From a virus, in IMG/VR virus record IMGVR_UViG_3300033978_000581, positions 1-24,688 of that record: a DNA stretch of 24,688 bases; one strand, 5' to 3'. Positions within the stretch are counted from its first letter, which is position 1. The number at the start of each line of letters is the position of its first letter. The notes under the pieces were generated by a model. The model was not told where the DNA came from. It did no database searches and saw only the letters and a list, made by a program, of their open reading frames with translations. A program made the position numbers and the translations under genes. Positions 7,288 to 12,661 of this stretch are shown one piece after another.

Positions 7288-7344
7288 GTTATTAACGCCA
7301 ATCGACTTCCGCTTTAATTGGCCAATCTGTTATTAACGCCAATC
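7288..7344. repeat. Spaced direct repeats GTTATTAACGCCAATC
   Basis: The 16-mer GTTATTAACGCCAATC occurs exactly at 7288-7303 and 7329-7344, 41 bp apart. A third GCCAATC lies between them (7321-7327) within the palindrome ATTGGCCAAT (7317-7326). The first copy is also part of the inverted repeat GCGTT-ATT-AACGC (7287-7299). The pattern is iteron- or operator-like. Confidence 0.8.
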
Positions 7345-7522
7345 AGCCTGGCGGTTCGACGGGTCGACGGCGCGGAGATTATGGCCGATTTATCGCCGCA
7401 AAAATGCGTAGGAAAATCCGAAAAAAATCCGGGGTCACGCCCCTGAAAATGAATTTTTTATGGGGAAAACGAAAAAAATCGGTTTTTGGCGAGGGTCAGT
7501 ATGAGTTCCGCCTGGCGACCCC

Positions 7523-7551
7523 CCCCGATTTTACAATTTTTACAATCGGGG
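7523..7551. other. Hairpin CCCCGATT / AATCGGGG
   Basis: An 8-bp perfect inverted repeat flanks a 13-nt A/T-rich loop containing two near-identical TTTTACAA units. There is no trailing T-run on either strand, so it does not read as a simple terminator. It directly precedes the palindrome cluster. Confidence 0.6.
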
Positions 7552-7558
7552 TCGAAAC

Positions 7559-7629
7559 ATGATATCATTACCTATGATTAAATCATTAGCTCGCAGCCTA
7601 TCATTCGAATGAATGGTAAGTTACTTACC
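7559..7629. promoter_or_regulatory. Cluster of four short palindromes
   Basis: Four perfect dyads lie in 71 bp: ATGATATCAT (7559-7568), ATGATT-A-AATCAT (7574-7586), TCATTCGAATGA (7601-7612) and GGTAAGT-T-ACTTACC (7615-7629). The stretch is A/T-rich within a GC-rich region. Such clustering suggests binding sites for dimeric regulators or an initiator; no protein partner can be named. Confidence 0.65.
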
Positions 7630-7639
7630 TTAGATTCGT

Positions 7640-7830
7640 AAACCCCCATTTCTATTCCGCGCCGTCGGCCGTCGGCCGTCGTCGTCGACCGTCGTCGACC
7701 GTCGGGATCGTCCGACCGGCCGTCGTCGACCGTCCGACCGGGGTCGACCGGGGTCGTCGGGGGTCGGGATCGGGGTCCACCGTCGACCGTCGGGGTCGAC
7801 CGTCGGGGTTTGACGTCCGACCGTCGGGGT
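7640..7830. repeat. GTCG-rich low-complexity tract, left edge of accessory block
   Basis: Imperfect repetition of GTCGACC, CCGTCGGGG and GGGGTCG units. The 13-mer GTCGGGATCGTCC at 7701-7713 recurs at 11401-11413. On the plus strand this tract carries GGGGTC-type words, while the tract at the other edge of the block carries GACCCC-type words, so the two are oppositely oriented. Confidence 0.65.
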
Positions 7831-7981
7831 CGAACGCATGAAAGGGGATAGGACCGCCATGACGGCCGTCCGACGGCCGGGATAGGGGAAAGGACGACCG
7901 GGAACGGCCGACGTCTTAGGACGGACGGGAAGGGGTCGGAATGACGGACGGCCGACGTCGTCGACCCCGGTTTTTTGTCTC

Positions 7982-7997
7982 AAAAGTTTACGCGCAA
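7982..7997 (-). promoter_or_regulatory. Block motif TTGCGCGTAAACTTTT, copy without a gene start
   Basis: Exact 16-nt match (plus strand AAAAGTTTACGCGCAA) to the copy at 10936-10951. In the other two copies an ATG follows 12-13 nt downstream after AAAAACC. Here AAAAAACC is followed by GGG, so no gene begins. It may drive an untranslated RNA or mark a decayed gene. Confidence 0.6.
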
Positions 7998-8160
7998 CGT
8001 TTAACGGACGACGTCGACCCCGAATAAAGGGGTAAGGCAAGCTTGCCACGGCCGGACGGGAAAAGGGGAAGGGGAAGACATGGCCGACATACAAACGGCC
8101 GCCAGGCGGAAAAGGGAAAGGGGTAAATGCGTTAACGTTGGACGTCGACGCATTAGGGAA

Positions 8161-8188
8161 AAGAAAAACCCCGGAACGTCCGGGGTTT
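8161..8188 (-). terminator. Rho-independent terminator of the accessory block
   Basis: Leftward reading gives AAACCCCGGA, loop CGT, TCCGGGGTTT, then TTCTTTT. The stem is a perfect 10 bp with a U-rich tail, 28 bp past the stop of the last block gene. It isolates the block from the downstream leftward operon. Confidence 0.9.
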
Positions 8189-8215
8189 GCAACGGGGGCG
8201 GAATGATCGTCGGGC

Positions 8216-8746
8216 CTATTCTCCATGAAGCTCAAACAAACGTCCGGCCAGAATGAAAAACTTTTCAAGCTTTAGCAGGTCCGACGTCGAAAGGGATTTC
8301 AGAATCCGACGGAACGGCCACCCCTTATTAGGCAAAGGCAATCCGTTTAAACGATCCCGACAAACCTTAGACAAACCGAACGCATGATCCGACGGAACGT
8401 CCCATGCGTAACCAGGCGACGATAAACCCCATGAAGACGTAAGCGCCAAACTCCGGGCAAGGTTTGCCAATCGGGGTTTGTGCGACGTCCAAGGGATTAG
8501 GTCCGCATTCCGGCCGGTGGCTTGAAAGCAAACCTCGAATTGAAATCCGGCCGTTTCGTCCGGCCGATCGTTTCGATAGATGAAACCAGAAACGGAACGA
8601 CGTCGACCGTTAACGGAAACTTGAACCATGGCCGGGATTACCCCCGACGCATATCCCGTTAGGACGGCCGAACGGATTACCCTATCCCGACAAACAACTC
8701 TCATTCGTCGGCCGGGGTAAAATTCAAACCCTTGGGAATTACGCAT
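8216..8746 (-). CDS. Hypothetical protein, 176 aa
   Basis: Last gene of the accessory block. From the ATG at 8746 (which overlaps the upstream stop as ATGCGTAA) it reads MRNSQGFEFYPGRRMRVVCR. The N-terminal 90 residues look beta-rich and basic (VVCRDRVIRSAVLTGYA, VQVSVNGRRRSVSGFIYR), possibly a small barrel. The remainder is helical (LLKLEKFFILAGRLFELHGE). All Gln codons that I checked are CAA and Phe/Leu codons are often TTT/TTG, unlike the flanking genes. No family recognised. Confidence 0.65.
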   Translation of the reverse strand: MRNSQGFEFYPGRRMRVVCRDRVIRSAVLTGYASGVIPAMVQVSVNGRRRSVSGFIYRNDRPDETAGFQFEVCFQATGRNADLIPWTSHKPRLANLARSLALTSSWGLSSPGYAWDVPSDHAFGLSKVCRDRLNGLPLPNKGWPFRRILKSLSTSDLLKLEKFFILAGRLFELHGE

Positions 8747-9152
8747 TTTCAACGTAGCTTTTAAGGGTTTCGAATCCGCGCATAGCCTGACCATTCGTCA
8801 AAAGCTCAGGATGTAAGGAAAGGAATTCGACGATCTCAAACAAACGTTCGACGTCGTCCGTCGACGTCATTCCGTAAACGGCCGACATGGCTTCCCGTTC
8901 GTCGACCGGCCGGAATATCTCCGTCGCAATCCACTTCATTCCCTTACCAGGCGACGGAAGGCGGACGTCGGAAAGGACGTCGACCGGAAACCATGCGTAA
9001 CGTTTGAAACAGGCGGACGAAATCCGTTTAGCTTCCCGGTCGGAAACTAGGAAAAACGTTTGATCGGCCAATTCTACCGAATCCGTAACGTCAATTTCTA
9101 AGGAATGAGAGACGTTCGTAATTCGGGATTCTTGCTCGTAACGATTAGACAT
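8739..9152 (-). CDS. Hypothetical protein, 137 aa
   Basis: Starts MSNRYEQESRITNVSHSLEI at the ATG at 9152 after GGGGTTTCCC, overlapping the GP88-like gene's stop by 8 bp. It is a soluble acidic protein with a helical C-terminus (DDVERLFEIVEFLSLHPELL). It shares the block's unusual composition. No recognisable family. Confidence 0.65.
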   Translation of the reverse strand: MSNRYEQESRITNVSHSLEIDVTDSVELADQTFFLVSDREAKRISSACFKRYAWFPVDVLSDVRLPSPGKGMKWIATEIFRPVDEREAMSAVYGMTSTDDVERLFEIVEFLSLHPELLTNGQAMRGFETLKSYVENA

Positions 9153-10038
9153 GGGAAACCCCTTTCATGCGGACGACGAAACCTGTTTCGTCTTTCTTTG
9201 CTTTCCCCTTCGCCCTAAGAATCCCGAAACGACCCCGACCGTCTTTCCCGACGGAATCCAAGAATCTCAAATCAGATTCGTCCGCGCTAAACCATGGCCG
9301 GGGTTTCATTCCGTTATTCAACGCAAGGGGTTTCCCTTGGATCGTCGGCCCGTCGTAAACGACCGCCACATTGACCCCGGACGCAATGGCCATTTTCGCA
9401 TGATCCCGGTTTGATTCGGAAAGGGAAAACGTTAGGGAATAGTTTTTCGGGAATTCACCGGCCGCCCAGGCGGAAACCCTTCGGATGTTTTTCGTATAAT
9501 CGTAAAATGTAACCTCCGGGAATTGCGTAAAGAGATCGGGGGCAAGTTTCTCCCATGGCAAATCCGACGTGCCATTTAAACGGATCACCGGCCGCAACCC
9601 TTCCCGTTCCGCCTTACGGACGACGGCCGCAATTTCTCCGGCCAACTGAGCTCGGAATGCTTCCCGTTCGTAATAGAAAAACCTAGTCCGATTAATACGC
9701 GCAACATTGATTGCTTTAAAAATCCCTGCACGTCCGGCCGTAAAGAGACATGAGGAAAGGCAACCATTCGACGCATGGGGGCAAACGTTCCCGACCCCGG
9801 CAAGCTGACCGGGGGCAAGGTAAAGGATCCCGGTGAGGAATCCGAACGACGTTCCTTTGATCGTCTTCGAATCCGCATTGACGGAAAGGAGAGACGGGGG
9901 AACGGAATAGGGAAGACGGGGACGACCGCTTCCGTAATGTCCACCGTCCGGGCCGGTAGTACCGGCCGACGTCGGGGGACATAGGTTTACGGCCGAAGGA
10001 ATGACGTCGGCCGTCGTCGTTTTCTGTTTTTTGATCAT
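9145..10038 (-). CDS. GP88-like phage protein
   Basis: About 297 residues, resembling the phage 'gene product 88' family known from actinophages, whose function is not established. Signature features, numbered from the alternative Met at 10056, are LTGILYLAPGQLAGVGNVCP, a Cys cluster C92-x6-C99-x3-C103, then KAINVARINRTRFFYYEREA and IRLNGTSDLPWE. The Cys cluster looks like a metal-binding site. The ATG at 10038 is preferred because the 18-nt leader before it is identical to that before the start at 10438. The ATG at 10056 (303 residues) is the alternative, and still longer frames overlap the upstream gene. It is the only gene in the block that I can place in a family. Confidence 0.75.
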   Translation of the reverse strand: MIKKQKTTTADVIPSAVNLCPPTSAGTTGPDGGHYGSGRPRLPYSVPPSLLSVNADSKTIKGTSFGFLTGILYLAPGQLAGVGNVCPHASNGCLSSCLFTAGRAGIFKAINVARINRTRFFYYEREAFRAQLAGEIAAVVRKAEREGLRPVIRLNGTSDLPWEKLAPDLFTQFPEVTFYDYTKNIRRVSAWAAGEFPKNYSLTFSLSESNRDHAKMAIASGVNVAVVYDGPTIQGKPLALNNGMKPRPWFSADESDLRFLDSVGKDGRGRFGILRAKGKAKKDETGFVVRMKGVSHV

Positions 10039-10053
10039 GGGTTTTATGGGTTT
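10036..10053 (-). repeat. Shared gene-start leader AAACCCATAAAACCCATG, copy 2
   Basis: This 18-mer, including the ATG at 10038, is identical to 10436-10453 exactly 400 bp away. It supports the internal ATG as the GP88-like start. Confidence 0.7.
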
Positions 10054-10078
10054 CATGGGAAAATTTGTCCGCGCCGGA

Positions 10079-10438
10079 TTAGGGAAGGTCTTCGGAACGA
10101 ATGTTAAGAAAGGCAAATTCGAAGACGGCCGTGAATTCCCGTTCGAACGTTTCCATGATATGGGGTTGCGTTGCGAAAAACTTTTCAACGGCGGTTTCCC
10201 TTTCCTCCAGGCGGTCGATAAAGACGGGATCATGGGACGTTCCCGAACGCATGATTACGTCGTCGTAAAACCGGGAACGTAAAACTTCCGTCAACAGTTC
10301 CATGCAATCGTCGTCCGAAATGAGCTTATTAATCTCATGTTCAAAACAGTTCAAACGCCGGCGGTCGACGCAATGGAGATAGGTCCGAACCATTCCGACG
10401 GAATGTTCAAGGGGTAGGGGAATGATATATTTAGACAT
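10079..10438 (-). CDS. Hypothetical protein, 119 aa
   Basis: Reads MSKYIIPLPLEHSVGMVRTY from the ATG at 10438, which follows the repeated leader AAACCCATAAAACCC. Mostly helical by eye, acidic, with two Cys (HCVDRRRLNCFEHEINK) and a C-terminal helix ETFEREFTAVFEFAFLNI. No family recognised. It lies between a small membrane peptide and the GP88-like gene and shares the block's codon use. Confidence 0.65.
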   Translation of the reverse strand: MSKYIIPLPLEHSVGMVRTYLHCVDRRRLNCFEHEINKLISDDDCMELLTEVLRSRFYDDVIMRSGTSHDPVFIDRLEERETAVEKFFATQPHIMETFEREFTAVFEFAFLNIRSEDLP

Positions 10439-10453
10439 GGGTTTTATGGGTTT
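10436..10453 (-). repeat. Shared gene-start leader AAACCCATAAAACCCATG, copy 1
   Basis: It includes the start codon at 10438. The identical copy is at 10036-10053, and a degenerate relative (ACCCATAAAAACCATG) precedes the start at 10922. No Shine-Dalgarno sequence is visible, so the A-rich leader itself may direct initiation. Confidence 0.7.
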
Positions 10454-10586
10454 AGAAATTAGGGTTATCTAACAATTCAAGAATCCAATTAAGGACGACG
10501 TCGGAATGATCGGCCAACAGATAAACGACGGCCGTAAAGACGACGACGACGGCCGCCAGGCGGATTAGATCGGGGGTTTTTTTCAT
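10452..10586 (-). CDS. 44-aa single-pass membrane peptide
   Basis: MKKTPDLIRLAAVVVVFTAV then VYLLADHSDVVLNWILELLD and NPNF. It has a basic N-terminus, a strong transmembrane segment at about residues 9-24, and an acidic amphipathic tail. The ATG at 10586 has the same AAAAACC-ATG context and upstream block motif as the gene at 10922, and the ORF fills the gap between its neighbours. Function unknown; a small membrane-targeted effector is possible. Confidence 0.6.
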   Translation of the reverse strand: MKKTPDLIRLAAVVVVFTAVVYLLADHSDVVLNWILELLDNPNF

Positions 10587-10598
10587 GGTTTTTGCGTT

Positions 10599-10614
10599 AA
10601 AATTGTACGCGCAA
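10599..10614 (-). promoter_or_regulatory. Block motif, variant copy (14/16)
   Basis: Minus-strand TTGCGCGTACAATTTT ends 12 nt before the ATG at 10586. It matches the exact copies at 10936 and 7982 at 14 of 16 positions, with identical spacing to the downstream AAAAACC-ATG. It is a candidate promoter or translation-leader element. Confidence 0.6.
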
Positions 10615-10616
10615 CA

Positions 10617-10922
10617 TTATGAACGGGGGTTGTTTTCATTCCGGGCCTTCTCATTCCATTCCCGGTTTGCACGGTCCTGAGCTTCCGATCCCGTTCCGTT
10701 CAATCTGTTTTGGGAATTCTGTTGGGCAATATCCAAGGCCATTGCATAGGTTTCCATTATGCGGGAAAGACGACGATATTCCGCACCCTTGTGATCGAAA
10801 TACAGTTCACAATGCATTCCTGAATCCGTCAGGTTTTCGGGATCAATCATGCCTTGGATTTCGCCCATGGCCGTATTGATTGCGTTGTCGACGATCTGTC
10901 GGATTTGTTCGGGGGTTTTCAT
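10617..10922 (-). CDS. Hypothetical protein, 101 aa
   Basis: Begins MKTPEQIRQIVDNAINTAMG at the ATG at 10922. It is helical and charged, with a C-terminal tail rich in Asn, Arg and Glu (ANREWNEKARNENNPRS). No family recognised. It starts 13 nt after an exact copy of the block motif, so it may head a sub-operon that includes the membrane peptide and the GP88-like gene. Confidence 0.65.
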   Translation of the reverse strand: MKTPEQIRQIVDNAINTAMGEIQGMIDPENLTDSGMHCELYFDHKGAEYRRLSRIMETYAMALDIAQQNSQNRLNGTGSEAQDRANREWNEKARNENNPRS

Positions 10923-10935
10923 GGTTTTTATGGGT

Positions 10936-10951
10936 AAAAGTTTACGCGCAA
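10936..10951 (-). promoter_or_regulatory. Block motif TTGCGCGTAAACTTTT, exact copy
   Basis: Plus strand AAAAGTTTACGCGCAA, identical to 7982-7997 and 13 nt upstream of the ATG at 10922. It overlaps no known motif that I can name. Confidence 0.65.
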
Positions 10952-10954
10952 AAG

Positions 10955-11281
10955 TTAAACTTGGCCGGAAATAGGACGGCCGAACGTCTTTTCATATAAG
11001 GCAAGGAATTGGGAAACGTCGGCAATTTCAATTTCGGAATAATCCAAACGCATAGGGGTATAAGATTGATTGGGATATTCTTTCATGTAAGAAACCAATT
11101 TCCGGGCATTCCATCCCGCCGCATGGCCGATTTGAGGAACCGGGATTTCTTTAAGCTGACGTTCGTCATAAGACATGATCCAAGCAGCTAGATAAAACGA
11201 CCCCGGTCCGTTCGGTTTGATGCCTTGGAAATTGGCAATGTGATTAAAGGCCTTTTGCTGTAGTTCGGTTTTGAGGATCAT
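10955..11281 (-). CDS. Hypothetical protein, 108 aa
   Basis: Reads MILKTELQQKAFNHIANFQG from the ATG at 11281. A conserved-looking core is FYLAAWIMSYDERQLKEIPV then GHAAGWNARKLVSYM, and the C-terminus is acidic. No family recognised. Its stop lies just before the block motif at 10936. Confidence 0.65.
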   Translation of the reverse strand: MILKTELQQKAFNHIANFQGIKPNGPGSFYLAAWIMSYDERQLKEIPVPQIGHAAGWNARKLVSYMKEYPNQSYTPMRLDYSEIEIADVSQFLALYEKTFGRPISGQV

Positions 11282-11435
11282 AGTATGTATTAGGTTCGCC
11301 GTCTTTATAGGACGGCCGGCCGTCCGTCGTCAACGTCTTTTCGTCAATTTTTTTGATGTCGAACGCCCGCGCCAACTTTTCCGGCCGGGGTTTTCCGGGG
11401 GTCGGGATCGTCCTATATAACCCCTTCCCGGCCAC
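11244..11435 (-). CDS. Possible small basic protein, 63 aa (uncertain)
   Basis: A frame with a GTG start at 11435 encodes a charged 63-residue peptide (for example KLARAFDIKKIDEKTL, YKDGEPNTYYDPQNRT) that does not look like low-complexity shadow sequence. Against it: no internal Met, a 38-bp overlap with the next gene (other overlaps nearby are about 8 bp), and an N-terminus running into the GTCG-rich tract. If real it would be the first gene of the accessory block. Confidence 0.35.
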   Translation of the reverse strand: MAGKGLYRTIPTPGKPRPEKLARAFDIKKIDEKTLTTDGRPSYKDGEPNTYYDPQNRTTAKGL

Positions 11436-11640
11436 CAGGCGGACCGTCGGGACGTCGTCGATCGTTCCCTATAGGACGACCCCCGTCCGCCATGCCCCCG
11501 ACGACCCCGGCCCCGACGACCGGGGGCAGCTGCCTTATCCTGACCCCGACCGTCGTCGACGTCGACCGTTCGACCATTGGAGGTCGACGACCCCGACCCC
11601 GACCGTCGGCCCGACGACGTCGACCGATTCGGACCGGCCG
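11380..11640. repeat. GTCG/CCCCGAC-rich low-complexity tract, right edge of accessory block
   Basis: Imperfect CCCCGACGACC, CCCCGACCG and GTCGACG units. On the plus strand it is oriented opposite to the left-edge tract at 7640-7830. It includes the 13-mer GTCGGGATCGTCC (11401-11413) shared with that edge. Open frames through it encode biased Ser/Gly/Arg peptides. Confidence 0.6.
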
Positions 11641-11836
11641 GACGAATGTTCAAATTTTTTTGAACCCCCGAATCCGGGGTAAACAGGTCATCATTCACGA
11701 ATCCTGACCAGGCGAATCATGTATTCCGCGCTCATGTATTGACTCCCCACTAAGGAATCTATTCCCCCCTCCGCCAGCGGGGGGGGCGAAGCCCACCCGA
11801 CCCCGTTAAAAACCCGGGGGTAAACCTGCAAAAACC

Positions 11837-11898
11837 ATATGTTTTGCTACTATGTTGGTCTAGGCAACCACAGTAGCAACCACAGTAGCAAGACATAT
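11837..11898. promoter_or_regulatory. Nested repeat operator-like element
   Basis: GCAACCACAGTA is repeated in tandem at 11864-11875 and 11876-11887, with a further GCAA. An inverted relative lies to the left (TTGCTACTATGTTG). The outer arms ATATGTTTTGCTACT (11837-11851) and AGTAGCAAGACATAT (11884-11898) pair at 14 of 15 positions. This resembles a multi-site repressor operator in a divergent promoter region. Confidence 0.65.
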
Positions 11899-11908
11899 AG
11901 ACAATTCA

Positions 11909-11951
11909 TTTACTTTGTCTCTCCCTTTACAGGGAGAGTAAACAAAGTAAA
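11909..11951. other. Long hairpin in the rightward leader
   Basis: TTTACTTTGT-CTCTCCCT, loop TTAC, AGGGAGAG, a 3-nt bulge and ACAAAGTAAA give 18 paired positions. There is no U-run, so it is probably an RNA leader structure or cruciform rather than a terminator. Confidence 0.7.
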
Positions 11952-11996
11952 TAATGGCCAAGCCATTATAGCCTTTACGCCTTTGAGGGCGTAGGC
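11952..11996. other. Two further leader hairpins
   Basis: TAATGGC-CAA-GCCATTA (11952-11968) is a perfect 7-bp dyad. GCC-tt-TACGCC, loop TTTGAG, GGCGTA-GGC (11971-11996) is a second stem with a 2-nt bulge. Together with the preceding hairpin they give three stems in a row just before the first rightward start. Confidence 0.65.
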
Positions 11997-12010
11997 TAAA
12001 TGTCTGGCCA

Positions 12011-12379
12011 ATGAGCCAACCCTTCCGCCCCTTCCGTCGCCGTGGCAGACCTCCGATCACCCGTCGTCCCGAGTCGCCTTGGGCGAGGGCGTGGCGTCTT
12101 TCGCCCGAGCGGATGCGCGAACACATCAGCCGGCTGAACGAGGCGAGGACGGCCAAGTCGGAGGAAGCCGCCCAGCTCGTCCAGGCGGTGCTGAACCTGA
12201 TCCCCGCCGACCGTGGCTACCGCGCCCACGAAATCCGAGACCTGTTCGCCGCCGAGTGGGGACGGTGCTACGACGAGCCGCTGACGAAGAAGGACGCCTG
12301 GAACAAGATTCGCAAGGCCATGCGTCACGGGATGCTCGCCCGGGATGACAACGGTTTGATATTTCCACGACACGGGTAG
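12011..12379 (+). CDS. Possible winged-helix DNA-binding protein, 122 aa
   Basis: First gene of the rightward arm. It has a strongly basic N-terminus (MSQPFRPFRRRGRPPITRRP), then a helical region. The C-terminal segment RAHEIRDLFAAEWGRCYDEP then DAWNKIRKAMRHGMLARDDN reads like a winged helix ending in a beta hairpin. Being first after the control region suggests a regulator, but no specific family is recognised. A 4-codon mini-frame (ATG at 12000, TGA overlapping this start) precedes it. Confidence 0.6.
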   Translation: MSQPFRPFRRRGRPPITRRPESPWARAWRLSPERMREHISRLNEARTAKSEEAAQLVQAVLNLIPADRGYRAHEIRDLFAAEWGRCYDEPLTKKDAWNKIRKAMRHGMLARDDNGLIFPRHG

Positions 12380-12436
12380 CCGATTGACTTGGCCGATGTC
12401 GGGCGTAACCATGACGGCGTGGTACGAAACAACGAC

Positions 12437-12661
12437 ATGGGGGAAGAGAAACTCCGAGCGGCCTGCGAGACGCTCATCGCCGACGCACGGCACCTGCGTC
12501 GCATCGGCGGGCTGAACATCATCCGGGCCGCGCACATCCAAGAGCAGAGCGGAGACGAGGAAGTCTCGCAACTGCTCATCTGCGAGGCGGCGGTCATGCT
12601 GTCGGTGGCCAGCCAGATCGAGGACTTGCTATGTCCTCCGAGCGAAGATGCCAATCTATGA
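12437..12661 (+). CDS. Hypothetical helical protein, 74 aa
   Basis: From the ATG at 12437 it reads MGEEKLRAACETLIADARHL. It is almost entirely helical (LLICEAAVMLSVASQIEDLL). A TTG-initiated extension to 12389 is possible but is not protein-like. Its end overlaps the next gene by 14 bp. Function unknown. Confidence 0.6.
   Translation: MGEEKLRAACETLIADARHLRRIGGLNIIRAAHIQEQSGDEEVSQLLICEAAVMLSVASQIEDLLCPPSEDANL

Larger units (their letters stand above)
7142..8215. other. Gene-free regulatory/origin-like region
   Basis: No convincing gene in about 1.07 kb. From left to right it holds a palindrome CCCCTAGGGG (7143-7152), A/T-rich stretches with leftward TATAAAT (7183-7189), and spaced GTTATTAACGCCAATC repeats (7288-7344). 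These are followed by a hairpin (7523-7551), four short palindromes (7559-7629), a GTCG-rich low-complexity tract (about 7640-7830), a copy of the 16-nt block motif (7982-7997) and a terminator (8161-8188). The open frames across it encode biased Arg/Pro/Thr/Asp peptides and look like by-products of the low-complexity DNA. It could be an origin or a promoter region; no initiator protein is in the window to decide. Confidence 0.6.
11436..12010. other. Divergent control region between left and right arms
   Basis: About 575 bp without a convincing gene. It separates the leftward accessory block from the rightward arm. It contains the end of the GTCG tract, the inverted repeat GTTCAAA-TTTT-TTTGAAC (11648-11665) and GC-rich hairpin sequence near 11766-11788. 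Nested repeats at 11837-11898 and three consecutive hairpins from 11909 to 11996 follow. This is where divergent promoters and operators are expected; no unambiguous -35/-10 pair is visible. Confidence 0.7.

Noticed and set aside
7640-7830. CRISPR-like array
   Set aside because: The GTCG-rich units are irregular and contiguous, with no spacers of constant length.
7630-8268. 212-residue minus-strand frame
   Set aside because: The peptide is Arg/Pro/Thr/Asp low-complexity from GTCG-type repeats, and it runs through the terminator at 8161-8188. Retained only as a possible decayed gene after the orphan motif.
7560-9400. Restriction-site avoidance as the cause of the block's composition
   Set aside because: GTCGAC and similar palindromes occur both inside and outside the block, so no avoided site is apparent by eye.
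11330-11698. 122-residue minus-strand frame with GTG start
   Set aside because: The first 20 residues look protein-like, but the rest is Ser/Gly/Arg low-complexity over the GTCG tract and overlaps the better 11244-11435 frame.
11837-11898. tRNA or attachment site
   Set aside because: No cloverleaf can be drawn, and no integrase gene is present to suggest an att core.
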